Notes: generated by a model not told the origin, from the sequence alone. 14,756 nucleotides of DNA from Fimenecus sp045611635 (GCA_045611635.1 JAZKXL010000105.1:1-14756); one strand, 5' to 3'. Counted from the stretch's first letter, positions 6,143 to 14,216 are shown. Numbers and translations are program-made.

Positions 6143-7713
6143 ATAATAATTTTTTAAGCGACAATTCATATGAAGACCTTTTAAATGAATATGCAGGAGA
6201 GTCACTTGGCAACAGGTCAAGAGTTCCAAGTGATGATGTAAAACCTGTGGCACCTAAAAAGAGAGTTTCTACCCCTGCGCCACCTAAAAAGAATGATAGT
6301 GCTCCTGTGGCTTATGAAGAACCAGTTTTCAACATTAACACAAAACGCAAAACAACACCTGTAATTGAAGATTCCTTTGATGTTGAACTTATTGCGCCTT
6401 TTGAAGAAGCTCCTATAAAGCCACAACCAGTTATTGAAAAAAGGTATGAAAGTGTTCGCAAAGCTACTCCAAATAGAACCTCTGACACAATGGAGTTCAG
6501 CACTAAAAAGGGTCCTAAAAAACCTAAAAAAGCAAAATCTAAAGTTGAAGTAGAGAAAGAACCTAAACCAAAGATTTTTTATATAAGAGATGGAAAAATC
6601 AATATTGATGGTGATGCTGTGAAAAAGCGTACTTTAAAAGCATTGAAAAAGTTTAGAACCTTCATTATTGTCATTATGTGTTGCTCACTTGTTGCATCTA
6701 TTTTTGCAACTCTTGCTCTTAGCTGCATTAATGACGTACTTGCAATTAACCGCGACAGTGAAAAAGTTATTGAAGTTATTCTTCCTAATAATGCAACTAC
6801 TCGTGACGCGGTAAAAGTCCTTAAAGATGCAGGTCTTATTAAAAATACATTATTCTGTAATTTTTATTTAAACTTGATGGGCTATTCAGATGAAAATTAC
6901 CTGCCCGGTGTTTATTATTTCACCGCAAATATGGGCGTTGAAAAGATGATTACACGCTTTAAAACAAGCGCTATAAGAGGTGCAGTAATTAGCGTTACAA
7001 TTCCTGAAGGTTACACAATAGACCAAATTTTTGAGCGTCTTGAAAAGAACGACATTTGTACAAAAGCAGCTCTTTACAAAACCATTGATAATGTAGATTT
7101 TAGCAAGGAATACCCATTCCTTAAAAACTTAAGCAATACGAAAGACCGCTACCATGTTCTTGAAGGATTTATGTTCCCTGCTACCTATGAATTTGAGCAA
7201 GGTGCTGACCCTGCAACAGTTATTCGTAAATTCCTTGACGCGTTCAATGCTCGTTGGACTGATGATTATGCTGCTCGTGCAAAAGAACTTGGCATGAGCG
7301 TAGATGAAATTATTACTATTGCATCTATTATTGAAAAAGAAGGTGCTAACTCATTACAATTTAAGTTAGTTTCTTCAGTTCTTCATAATCGTCTTAACCG
7401 TTCCGGACTTTACCCTACACTTGAGTGCAACTCTACTCAAGACTATGTTACAAACACAGTTTCAAAGCGTGTTACATCAGCAACTGAACTTAGTGCTTAT
7501 ATTAGAAACTATAGCACTTATGAAAGTGCAGGTCTTCCTCCAGGAGCAATTTGTAACCCTGGTGCAGCCGCTATTGAAGCTGCGCTTTACCCTGATACAC
7601 AACAATATTATTTCTTCCGACACGACAAATTTGGAAAGATTTATATGGCATATACCATTGAAGAACACAGCGCTAATGGTCGCCTTGTAGAAAAAGTAAA
7701 TGCTGAGGATTGA
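6139..7713 (+). CDS. mltG: Endolytic transglycosylase MltG (YceG-like)
   Basis: A membrane-bound enzyme that cuts nascent glycan strands, setting their length during wall growth. The 524 residues comprise a long Pro/Lys-rich cytoplasmic region (about 1-172, with the small repeats VAPKKRV and APPKKND), one transmembrane segment (about 174-197) and an extracellular YceG domain (about 205-515). Catalytic Glu399 lies in IASIIEKEGA, matching the SIVEKET motif around Glu218 of E. coli MltG. LECNSTQDY corresponds to the usual L-x-x-D-P-T-x-x-Y with Asn for Asp. The end has the conserved LPPGAICNPG. It is longer than the E. coli enzyme (about 340), but long cytoplasmic tails are common in Firmicutes. 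A strong ribosome site AAAGGAGG (6124-6131) sits upstream; the start overlaps the previous stop (ATGA). A U32 gene follows, as in the Bacillus yrrL-yrrO region. Confidence 0.95.
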   Translation: MNNNFLSDNSYEDLLNEYAGESLGNRSRVPSDDVKPVAPKKRVSTPAPPKKNDSAPVAYEEPVFNINTKRKTTPVIEDSFDVELIAPFEEAPIKPQPVIEKRYESVRKATPNRTSDTMEFSTKKGPKKPKKAKSKVEVEKEPKPKIFYIRDGKINIDGDAVKKRTLKALKKFRTFIIVIMCCSLVASIFATLALSCINDVLAINRDSEKVIEVILPNNATTRDAVKVLKDAGLIKNTLFCNFYLNLMGYSDENYLPGVYYFTANMGVEKMITRFKTSAIRGAVISVTIPEGYTIDQIFERLEKNDICTKAALYKTIDNVDFSKEYPFLKNLSNTKDRYHVLEGFMFPATYEFEQGADPATVIRKFLDAFNARWTDDYAARAKELGMSVDEIITIASIIEKEGANSLQFKLVSSVLHNRLNRSGLYPTLECNSTQDYVTNTVSKRVTSATELSAYIRNYSTYESAGLPPGAICNPGAAAIEAALYPDTQQYYFFRHDKFGKIYMAYTIEEHSANGRLVEKVNAED

Positions 7714-7717
7714 TAAA

Positions 7718-8938
7718 ATGATTACACCTGAATTATTAGCCCCTGCAGGTGACCGCGAAAGATTAGAAGCGGCACTCATGTATGGTGCTGATGCAGTTTA
7801 TTTAGGCGGCGACGCATTCGGAATGAGAGCAGCCCCACAAAACTTTAATTTTGAACAGTTAGAAGATGCAGTTAAACTTTGTCACCAAAAAGGCGTTAAG
7901 GTATATCTTACCTGCAATACACTTGCAAGAAATGACGAAATCGCAGTGCTCCCATCTTATCTTGAAAAATGGGCAAGCATAGGTGTTGACGCATTCATTG
8001 TTGCCGATATTGGTGTGCTTTCACTTTGCAAAAAGTATGCACCAAATGTAGCTGTACACATTTCAACTCAAGCAGGAATTGTAAACCATGTTACTGCTAA
8101 TGAGTTCTATAATATGGGGGCTTCTCGTGTAGTTACCGCAAGAGAACTTTCAATGACTGAAATTGCTGAAATACGTGCTAAAGTACCTAAAGAACTTGAA
8201 ATTGAGTGCTTTGTACACGGTGCTATGTGCGTATCATTCTCAGGAAGATGTCTTCTTTCAAATTACCTTGTAAATCGTGATGCTAACCGTGGCGAATGTG
8301 CTCAACCTTGTCGTTGGGAATACGCTATTATGGAAGTTAAGCGTGACGGTATGTACTTCCCTATTCAAGACAGTAAAGAAGGTACATATATTCTTAACTC
8401 AAAAGATATGTGTATGATTGAACACATTCCTGAAATGGTTAAGGCGGGTATTAGTAGTTTTAAAATTGAGGGTAGAGCAAAATCCGCTTACTATGCAGCG
8501 GTTATTACAAATGCTTATAGAGTTGCAATAGATGAGTATCTTAAAAATCCATCAATGGATTACATACCACCACAATGGGTTATTGATGAGGTTTATAAAG
8601 TAAGCTATCGTGATTATTGCACAGGTTTCTACTTTAATGCTCCTAATGAAAATGCAAACATTAGCTTTGACGGTGGTTATAAGCGTCATTATGATGTTAT
8701 GGCTGAAGTTAAGGGCTATGAAGATGGTTATCTTATTGTTGAGCAAAGAAACAAGTTTTCTAAAGGTGATGTGCTTGACGCATTACAGCCATCAACAAAG
8801 CCGGTTATATTTACCGCAAATGAAATCTTTGATAAAGACGGTAATGAAATTGAATCTGCCCCTCACCCTATGATGACAGTTAAAATCAAGAGTGATTTAC
8901 AATTCCCTGCCGGAACATTGTTAAGAAAAGAGAAATAA
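7718..8938 (+). CDS. trhP: U32 family protein, probable tRNA hydroxylation protein TrhP
   Basis: A 406-residue peptidase_U32 family protein. In E. coli (YegQ) and B. subtilis (YrrN/YrrO) such proteins are needed for prephenate-dependent 5-hydroxyuridine at the wobble base (U34) of tRNA, not for proteolysis. The start matches the family: ELLAPAGDRERLEAAL, then GADAVYLGG. The U32 signature reads ECFVHGAMCVSFSGRC, and four Cys (171, 178, 194, 198) are spaced as for an Fe-S cluster. The C-terminal part (about 310-406) fits the usual U32 C-terminal domain. I chose ATG 7718 (ribosome site GAGGA 7705-7709) over the frame start at 7700, which lies inside mltG. Position right after mltG parallels B. 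subtilis yrrL with yrrN/yrrO and supports TrhP over the related RlhA or UbiU/UbiV; the exact subfamily is inferred. Confidence 0.82.
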   Translation: MITPELLAPAGDRERLEAALMYGADAVYLGGDAFGMRAAPQNFNFEQLEDAVKLCHQKGVKVYLTCNTLARNDEIAVLPSYLEKWASIGVDAFIVADIGVLSLCKKYAPNVAVHISTQAGIVNHVTANEFYNMGASRVVTARELSMTEIAEIRAKVPKELEIECFVHGAMCVSFSGRCLLSNYLVNRDANRGECAQPCRWEYAIMEVKRDGMYFPIQDSKEGTYILNSKDMCMIEHIPEMVKAGISSFKIEGRAKSAYYAAVITNAYRVAIDEYLKNPSMDYIPPQWVIDEVYKVSYRDYCTGFYFNAPNENANISFDGGYKRHYDVMAEVKGYEDGYLIVEQRNKFSKGDVLDALQPSTKPVIFTANEIFDKDGNEIESAPHPMMTVKIKSDLQFPAGTLLRKEK

Positions 8939-8942
8939 AATT

Positions 8943-9692
8943 ATGTTATTAAAAATTTTATTAGCGCTTTGCTATGTTTTGTTTTTGGTTTTTGTACCAC
9001 TTTACGACAAGGCATACTGGCCTGAGCCAACAAAAAAGTCGCTTTCCTGCAAAATGGTTGCGGCAACCGCTTTTGTGTTAATCGGTGTATTTGGTATGTT
9101 AATTACTGACAACAAATCCGATTATGCTACTACTATGATTACAGGTTTGGCTCTTGGGTGGTTTGGTGATTTATTTATGCACATACCTCACCCACCTAAT
9201 AATCCAAGAATGTCAGTTGTTTACATTGGTGCAACAGGATTTCTTATAGGTCATATTTTCTATGTTGTGGCTTTTGTTAAATCTACTATGGCACTAACAC
9301 CTGACTACAAATTCTTAACAATTCCTGAAATTATTGCTTTTGCCCTTATTTTTGTTGCATTCTCATTAATGCTTGAACCGGTTTTCAAGTTTAAGTATGC
9401 AAATAAATTTATGAAAGTTACATTACACATATATAGTGTGTTTTTAATTGTAATGCTTATAAAATCTTGCATTTTCGGTATTACATATTTTACAAGTGGT
9501 GCTAAAAACGGACTTGCTGCTATGCTTATTCTTATTGTTGGTGCAATTTTCTTTTTTGTTTCCGACTTTACGTTAGGACTTCGCCTTATTGGCGGTGCTA
9601 AAGGCAATAAAACTGTTAAAACCGTTAGTCTTTATGCATATTTTATAGCACAGTTATTACTTGCAACATCAATTCTTTTTGTACATATTTAA
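8943..9692 (+). CDS. YhhN/TMEM86-family lysoplasmalogenase
   Basis: An integral membrane protein of 249 residues with about eight hydrophobic segments. Characterised members hydrolyse the vinyl-ether bond of lysoplasmalogens to a fatty aldehyde and a glycerophospho-compound. Family marks: LGWFGDLFM with Asp76, GATGFLIGHIFYV (96-108) and VSDFTLGLRLI with Asp208, the conserved GD and SD acidic positions. It is somewhat longer than the usual 200-220 residues; the extra length lies around 110-130. Plasmalogens occur in many anaerobic Clostridia, so the substrate is plausible, but no plasmalogen synthesis gene is in this window. Only a weak ribosome site (AAGAGA) precedes ATG 8943, 4 nt after the U32 stop, so translation probably depends on upstream genes. 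Confidence 0.83.
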   Translation: MLLKILLALCYVLFLVFVPLYDKAYWPEPTKKSLSCKMVAATAFVLIGVFGMLITDNKSDYATTMITGLALGWFGDLFMHIPHPPNNPRMSVVYIGATGFLIGHIFYVVAFVKSTMALTPDYKFLTIPEIIAFALIFVAFSLMLEPVFKFKYANKFMKVTLHIYSVFLIVMLIKSCIFGITYFTSGAKNGLAAMLILIVGAIFFFVSDFTLGLRLIGGAKGNKTVKTVSLYAYFIAQLLLATSILFVHI

Positions 9693-9701
9693 GAGGTATT
9701 T

Positions 9702-10373
9702 ATGAGACCAAGAAAAATTAGAAATCTTACTACACGACGTGAAAACTGCACTGATTTGAGAATTCCTTATGAGCTTAAATCTTTCGACTTTCGCACAAAT
9801 GAAGAACATACAAACTTTTTTGATTTGGACGAGATTTTTGGAAGAAAAGCTCCTGTGGTAATGGAAATCGGTTGTGGTAAAGGACAATTTGTTTGCGAAT
9901 ATGCAAAACGTAATCCCCAAAAAAACATTATTGCAATAGAGTGTGTGCCTACAGTTTTAGTTGAGGCATGTGAAAAGGTTAAAGAAGAAGGCATTACTAA
10001 CATCCGCTTTCTTGAAATGAGAGCTGAATACCTTGCCCTTTTCATTAAAGAAAAGAGCATTTCTGAAATTTATCTTAATTTCAGCACACCTTATCCTAAA
10101 AACAAACACGAATGTCATAGACTTACATATAAAGAGTTTCTTGACATTTACAAAAAATTACTTGTTGATGATGGTTTTATTGCACAAAAGACTGATAGTC
10201 AGGGATTTTTTGAATATTCACTTGAGAGTTTTTCTCAAAATGGATTTGTGCTTTCCAATATTTCTCTTGATTTACACAAAAGCGATTTCGAGGGCAATAT
10301 TGTTACTGAATATGAAAGCAAGTTTGTAAGTCAGGGCTTACCTATTTATAGACTTGAAGCAAAAATAAAATAA
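9702..10373 (+). CDS. trmB: tRNA (guanine-N7-)-methyltransferase TrmB, variant motif
   Basis: An SAM-dependent enzyme that makes m7G at position 46 of tRNA. The 223 residues have the SAM-binding motif VVMEIGCGKGQF (52-63), the acidic strand end IIAIE (76-80), TDSQGFFEYSL (164-174) and the C-terminal TEYESKF and YRLEAK typical of TrmB. The hallmark NF-x-DPWPK-x-x-H-x-x-RRLT is altered to NFSTPYPKNKHECHRLT (126-142): Thr129 replaces the Asp, Tyr131 the Trp, and His139 an Arg. His136 and Asp165 are kept. It may be a lineage variant that keeps activity or one with a changed activity. The ribosome site AAGAGG (9691-9696) overlaps the stop of the gene before; the next gene starts 12 nt downstream. 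Confidence 0.88.
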   Translation: MRPRKIRNLTTRRENCTDLRIPYELKSFDFRTNEEHTNFFDLDEIFGRKAPVVMEIGCGKGQFVCEYAKRNPQKNIIAIECVPTVLVEACEKVKEEGITNIRFLEMRAEYLALFIKEKSISEIYLNFSTPYPKNKHECHRLTYKEFLDIYKKLLVDDGFIAQKTDSQGFFEYSLESFSQNGFVLSNISLDLHKSDFEGNIVTEYESKFVSQGLPIYRLEAKIK

Positions 10374-10385
10374 GGCGGGGATTAA

Positions 10386-11876
10386 ATGAGCAACACTGAT
10401 ACTATTTCAACTAAAAACCAAGAAAAGTATGTTGGCAAAAGTGAATTTATACTTTACTTATTAGGGGTATTTTTCTACACCACAATGACAGGTATGGTAG
10501 GCGGTAACCGTAACGCATACCTTGTTAATGTTCTTCGACTTCCTGAAGAGCAAACATCACTTTTCAATTTATTGACAGGCATTATTCCATTTGTGCTTAA
10601 TTTCTTTATTGTTATGTATATTGACGGAAGAAAAATGGGCAAGGGTGGCAAATTTAGACCTCTTACTATGCTTGCAATAATTCCTATGGCAATTGTTATG
10701 GTGCTTTCTTTCTGGGCACCACCAGGACTTTCAGGCACAGTTCTTTTCATCTACATTATTACACTTGCTGTTCTTTGGGCAATACTTGGTACATTCGGCA
10801 ACTCAATTAATATGATTGCTAATGTTATGACACCTAATCTTAAAGAACGTGACCAAGTACTTTCATTCCGTAGTATTTCAAGTGCGGTTGGTAACTCTGC
10901 ACCCGTTGTTATTTTGCTTGTTATTGGTGCTATTTGGAATAAAGATAATGTTAACCTTATAAATTCAGTTACAGGCACAAGTATTCGAAGTGTTGAAGGT
11001 CTTCAGTACATAATTTCCGCAGCACTTTGTGGTGTTGTTGGTATTATTACAGTTCTTCTTGGTATGAAGGTTGTTCGCGAAAGAACAGTTTATACCGCTG
11101 AAAAGAAAAATCCTCTTTTGGGCTTTAAAGATATTGTTACAAACAAATATGCATGGACAATTATTCTTTCAGAATTCTTAAAGAGCTTCCGTGGTATTTC
11201 AACATATATGGAAGCATTTATTGCAGCTGCAGTTCTTGGTGATATTTCAAAGAAGATTTTATTTGTGCTTCCTGTTGGTATTGGTACTGCAGTTGGTATG
11301 CTTGTTATTAACTTCTTACTTAAAAAGTTTGATGCAAGACAACTTTATATTGCAAGTGGTATTTATTCACTTATTGCTAACTGTGCTGCCTTTGGTATTG
11401 GTTACCTTTACTTCACATCAGGCAACAATGTTTTACAAATTATATTTATTATCTTCTTATTCCTTATTGGTCTTCAGTTTGGTGCCTCTAACCTTCTTCC
11501 AAGTATGTTCCAAGCTGACGTACTTGAAACCATTGAGCTTAAAACAGGCAAACGTCTTGATGCATCATTCCCATTCGTTATTGGTATTGGTACACTTATC
11601 AGTGGTACAATTGCAAGTACAGTTGCTCCGCTTCTTCTCTATGGTGACAATTCAATTATCGGCTATATTCAACCAACTGACCTTGTACCAAACCCAGTTC
11701 AAAGTCTTGATACAAAGGTTACACTCTTGTTCTTCTACACAATTATGCACGGTATTATGATGTTCCTTGCAGGTGTGCCTTTCTTCTTCTATAAGCTTAC
11801 TGGTAAAACAAAAGAAGATTTCCACAATGCACTTTTAGAGAAACGTGCTGAAATGGAAGAAAATCAAAATGCATAA
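10386..11876 (+). CDS. MFS transporter, glycoside-pentoside-hexuronide (GPH, MFS_2) type
   Basis: A 496-residue membrane protein with about 12 transmembrane segments. It fits the GPH cation-symporter branch of MFS: the loop after the second helix reads DGRKMGKGGKFRP (80-92), the GPH version of the D-x-x-x-G-R-x-RP motif, and there is a central loop around KKNPLLGFKDIVTNKYAW (239-256). GPH members import sugars with Na+ or H+, but the substrate cannot be told and no glycosidase gene is nearby. The ribosome site GGCGGGG (10374-10380) precedes ATG 10386. It is the last gene of the operon, followed 16 nt later by a strong terminator. Its role has no obvious link to the nine genes before it. Confidence 0.87.
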   Translation: MSNTDTISTKNQEKYVGKSEFILYLLGVFFYTTMTGMVGGNRNAYLVNVLRLPEEQTSLFNLLTGIIPFVLNFFIVMYIDGRKMGKGGKFRPLTMLAIIPMAIVMVLSFWAPPGLSGTVLFIYIITLAVLWAILGTFGNSINMIANVMTPNLKERDQVLSFRSISSAVGNSAPVVILLVIGAIWNKDNVNLINSVTGTSIRSVEGLQYIISAALCGVVGIITVLLGMKVVRERTVYTAEKKNPLLGFKDIVTNKYAWTIILSEFLKSFRGISTYMEAFIAAAVLGDISKKILFVLPVGIGTAVGMLVINFLLKKFDARQLYIASGIYSLIANCAAFGIGYLYFTSGNNVLQIIFIIFLFLIGLQFGASNLLPSMFQADVLETIELKTGKRLDASFPFVIGIGTLISGTIASTVAPLLLYGDNSIIGYIQPTDLVPNPVQSLDTKVTLLFFYTIMHGIMMFLAGVPFFFYKLTGKTKEDFHNALLEKRAEMEENQNA

Positions 11877-11892
11877 AATTAAATAAACAAAC

Positions 11893-11929
11893 AAAAACGG
11901 AGATTGAAAAATTCAATCTCCGTTTTTTT
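11893..11929 (+). terminator. Rho-independent terminator ending the ten-gene operon
   Basis: Perfect 11-bp stem CGGAGATTGAA (11898-11908) / TTCAATCTCCG (11912-11922), extended by A/T pairs, three-base loop, then seven T. It lies 16 nt after the MFS stop. Confidence 0.95.
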
Positions 11930-11946
11930 GACAAATTTGAGTTTGT
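11926..11946. repeat. Repeat island 2, left flank (21-bp repeat)
   Basis: Exact copy of the 21-bp sequence at 2497-2517. Its first four T are shared with the tail of the terminator. AGTTTGTC (11940-11947) has an inverted match GACAAACT at 12167-12174, so this island is also bounded by short inverted ends. Confidence 0.8.
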
Positions 11947-11974
11947 CTAACTCTTTTGATTTGGATTTTTCTCG

Positions 11975-12095
11975 GCTCCCCTTGTCAGGGGAGCTGGGTT
12001 GCCGAAGGCAAGACTGAGGGGTAGTCAGTTTATATGTTAACTATCTCTCCCCCCGTCAACGCTAAAGCGTTGCCACCTCCCTCGTCAGAGGAAGG
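11975..12095. repeat. Repeat island 2, core with four hairpins
   Basis: This block of about 121 bp is GC-rich compared with its surroundings and holds four consecutive hairpins: GCTCCCC/GGGGAGC (11975-11994), TTGCC/GGCAA (11999-12011), CAACGC/GCGTTG (12057-12072) and CCTCCCTC/GAGGAAGG (12076-12095, one mismatch). It looks like a dispersed, non-coding structured repeat common in Clostridia and contains no credible reading frame. It fills most of the gene-free stretch 11877-12179 between the convergent MFS and queH genes. Confidence 0.75.
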
Positions 12096-12109
12096 CAATC
12101 TACAAATTA

Positions 12110-12143
12110 GCGTCGCAGACCCGACACTTTTCACTTTACGTTT
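12110..12143. repeat. Repeat island 2, right flank
   Basis: A 34-bp block matching 2603-2636 at 26 of 34 positions without gaps. It ends shortly before the 3' end of queH on the opposite strand. No clear terminator for queH is visible here, so the structured island may serve that purpose. Confidence 0.65.
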
Positions 12144-12179
12144 TCAACTTTACACTTAAACAAATCGACAAACTATAAT

Positions 12180-12788
12180 TTACTGAAATCTTTGTGAAAA
12201 TATGCAACCACAGTAATCTTGTCGATACAAATTATATTCTTTACTTAACTCTATTGACCGTTTATAGCCCTCACGCTTTTTAAAATCTGATGGTAACCAA
12301 TTAACACCATATTCTTTCGATAACGCCTCACCTATTTCATTGATTTTTTCGGCATTTTTAAGTGGGCTTATTGTAAGGGTTGTAGTGAAATAATCAAATG
12401 CATTTTGTTTTGCATCTTGTACTGTTTTTTCAAGTCTTAAACGATAACATTTAAAGCAACGCTCACCACATTCACGACAATCCTCTAATCCTTTTGCCAT
12501 TTCATAAAACTTTTCACTTTCAAAGTCACAATCAAGCATTTTAACAGGGTGTTTTGTATCCATTTCACTAATTAAACGCTTTTGCTCAGCTTTTCGTTTT
12601 TCGTATTCAATTTCAGGGTATATATTAGGATTATAATAAAGTACTGTAATATTAAAATATTGTGACAAATATTCAATGCAATAACTACTACAAGGGGCAC
12701 AACAAGAATGAAGAAGAAGTGATGGCACTTTATCTCCTAAGTTCTCTATAATTTTATCAAGTTGTTTTTGATAATTGATTTTTTGCAT
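12180..12788 (-). CDS. queH: Epoxyqueuosine reductase QueH (DUF208)
   Basis: The last enzyme of queuosine synthesis, reducing epoxyqueuosine to queuosine in tRNA position 34. It is the unrelated replacement for the cobalamin-dependent QueG. The 202 residues show HSCCAPCSS (27-35), YYNPNIYPEIEYEKR (51-65), a Cys set in CRECGERCFKCYRLR (104-118) and the C-terminal QDYCGC (190-195), which together bind the Fe-S cluster and iron. I chose ATG 12788 (protein starts MQKINYQ; GGTGGA upstream); the longer frame to 12818 runs into a hairpin. It follows the CNNM-type gene on the same strand with 45 nt between, so it is probably co-transcribed but may be modulated by the hairpin. No other queuosine gene is in the window. 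Confidence 0.93.
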   Translation of the reverse strand: MQKINYQKQLDKIIENLGDKVPSLLLHSCCAPCSSYCIEYLSQYFNITVLYYNPNIYPEIEYEKRKAEQKRLISEMDTKHPVKMLDCDFESEKFYEMAKGLEDCRECGERCFKCYRLRLEKTVQDAKQNAFDYFTTTLTISPLKNAEKINEIGEALSKEYGVNWLPSDFKKREGYKRSIELSKEYNLYRQDYCGCIFSQRFQ

Positions 12789-12807
12789 AACATCCACCAA
12801 TAACAAT

Positions 12808-12827
12808 GGCGGGAGCAAGCCCCCGCC
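12808..12827 (-). repeat. GC-rich hairpin between CNNM gene and queH
   Basis: Six-base stem GGCGGG (12808-12813) / CCCGCC (12822-12827), with an inner GC/GC pair and small loop, in otherwise AT-rich sequence. There is no T run on the minus strand, so it is not a classic terminator. It resembles a widely dispersed GGCGGG-type hairpin repeat and could protect the mRNA end of the upstream gene or tune read-through into queH. Confidence 0.6.
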
Positions 12828-12833
12828 CTACAT

Positions 12834-14216
12834 TTATTCTTCATTTCGCTTGAAAAATCTACGTTCTTCTATTTCCTCTTCCTTTTTTTCTATTGGAAGA
12901 ATTTCAACCTTAACTTTACCTATACGACGGTCTTCAACATTAAGAACTGTAAATTTTACATTTTCAAACTGAACCTGGTTCATTTCGCCATCTTGTGGCA
13001 AGAAACCAAGCACACTTATGATGTAACCGCCAATGGTATCATAATCACCTTCAGGGAAAGTTTTGCCTGTATGTTCTTCAACCTCTTCAATATCGGTAAT
13101 ACCTTCAACTTCAAAGGTTGTGTCATTAATGATTGAGATTTCTTCATCCTCTTGGTCGTACTCGTCTTGAATATTACCAACAATAGATTCAAGCAAGTCT
13201 TCAAGAGTTACAATACCTGCTGTGCCACCGTATTCATCAACAACAACTGCCATTTGAACACGCTTTTCAGTCATTTCGGTAAAGAGCTCACCACAACGCT
13301 TTGTTTCGGGAACATAATATGCAGAGTGCATCATATCTTTAACCGTTTTTGTTTTTGGAAGATTTGTACCAACATATTTAAGAAAGTCTTTAATATAAAC
13401 AATACCAATAATATTATCAGGGTCTTCTTTAAAAACTGGAATTCTTGAAAATCCATTTTCAATTGAAAGCTTAACCGCTTCCGCTAATGGTTCTTCTTCG
13501 TCAACACATATCATATCAGTACGATGAGTCATAATATCAGCAACGACAATATCATCAAACTCAAAAATATTGTTAATCATTTCAATTTGAGTATCTTCAA
13601 TAACGCCTTTTTCACCGCCAACATCAACCATCAAACGGATTTCTTCTTCGGTAACAACTTCTTCATCAGCATGAGGGTCAATTCCCAAAATTCGAAGCAC
13701 ACCGTTAGTTGAAAGTGCTAAGAATTTAACGATTGGCTTTGTTACCTTTGCAACAAACACAAGAATTGGTGCCGCCATAAACGCCATTTTTTCTGGCTTG
13801 TTCATTGCAATTTTCTTTGGTACAAGTTCACCTAACACCAATGAGAAATAAGACATAATCAAAGTGATTACAACTGTTGATAATCCGCTGATAACACCAA
13901 CAGAAATTAAATCAACAACAGCAGTTTTTGCAATTGCATTTGTAAGCATTTCAGCAAACGACTGTGCCGCAGTAGCTGATGTTAAAAACCCTGCCAATGT
14001 TACGCCAATTTGAATTGTTGAAAGAAATGAGCTTGTGTTTTCAGTTAACTTTTTAATTTGTTTTGCTTTTTTGTTACCCTGCTCTGCTTGTTTTTCAATT
14101 TTATTGTCATTAAGAGTAACAATTGCCATTTCTGACATTGAGAAGAATGCATTGACAAAAATCAATGCGAAAAGGGTTACTATTTTAATAATAATACTCC
14201 CAGGGTCCGTGCCCAT
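12834..14216 (-). CDS. CNNM/CBS-domain membrane protein (HlyC/CorC family)
   Basis: A 460-residue membrane protein of the CNNM (DUF21) family, whose bacterial members are linked to Mg2+ or other divalent cation transport. Domain order: CNNM membrane domain (about 1-200) with NAFFSMSEMAIVTLN (22-36), GVTLAGFLTSATAA (71-84) and the hallmark GELVPKKIAMNKPEK (129-143); a CBS pair (about 226-345) with MTHRTD, SRIPVF and VVDEYGGTAGIVTLEDL; and a CorC_HlyC C-terminal domain (about 365-440) with FEVEG and TIGGYI. A charged tail rich in Glu and Lys follows. The hemolysin label for this family is historical; transport is the better guess. The ribosome site AAGGACGG (plus 14226-14233) is 9 nt before ATG 14216, with a strong promoter upstream. 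Confidence 0.93.
   Translation of the reverse strand: MGTDPGSIIIKIVTLFALIFVNAFFSMSEMAIVTLNDNKIEKQAEQGNKKAKQIKKLTENTSSFLSTIQIGVTLAGFLTSATAAQSFAEMLTNAIAKTAVVDLISVGVISGLSTVVITLIMSYFSLVLGELVPKKIAMNKPEKMAFMAAPILVFVAKVTKPIVKFLALSTNGVLRILGIDPHADEEVVTEEEIRLMVDVGGEKGVIEDTQIEMINNIFEFDDIVVADIMTHRTDMICVDEEEPLAEAVKLSIENGFSRIPVFKEDPDNIIGIVYIKDFLKYVGTNLPKTKTVKDMMHSAYYVPETKRCGELFTEMTEKRVQMAVVVDEYGGTAGIVTLEDLLESIVGNIQDEYDQEDEEISIINDTTFEVEGITDIEEVEEHTGKTFPEGDYDTIGGYIISVLGFLPQDGEMNQVQFENVKFTVLNVEDRRIGKVKVEILPIEKKEEEIEERRFFKRNEE

Noticed and set aside
6251..6293. Direct repeat CACCTAAAAAGA in mltG as a mobile or regulatory repeat
   Set aside because: It encodes the repeated PKK motif in the Pro/Lys-rich cytoplasmic tail and is explained by protein composition.
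11926..12174. CRISPR array or RNA gene in repeat island 2
   Set aside because: Hairpins differ from one another, with no regularly spaced identical repeats and spacers, and no tRNA or known ncRNA fold is recognisable.
12789..12818. Longer N-terminus for queH
   Set aside because: The extension would read through the ribosome site and part of the GC-rich hairpin; QueH proteins usually begin shortly before the HSCCAPC motif, as from 12788.
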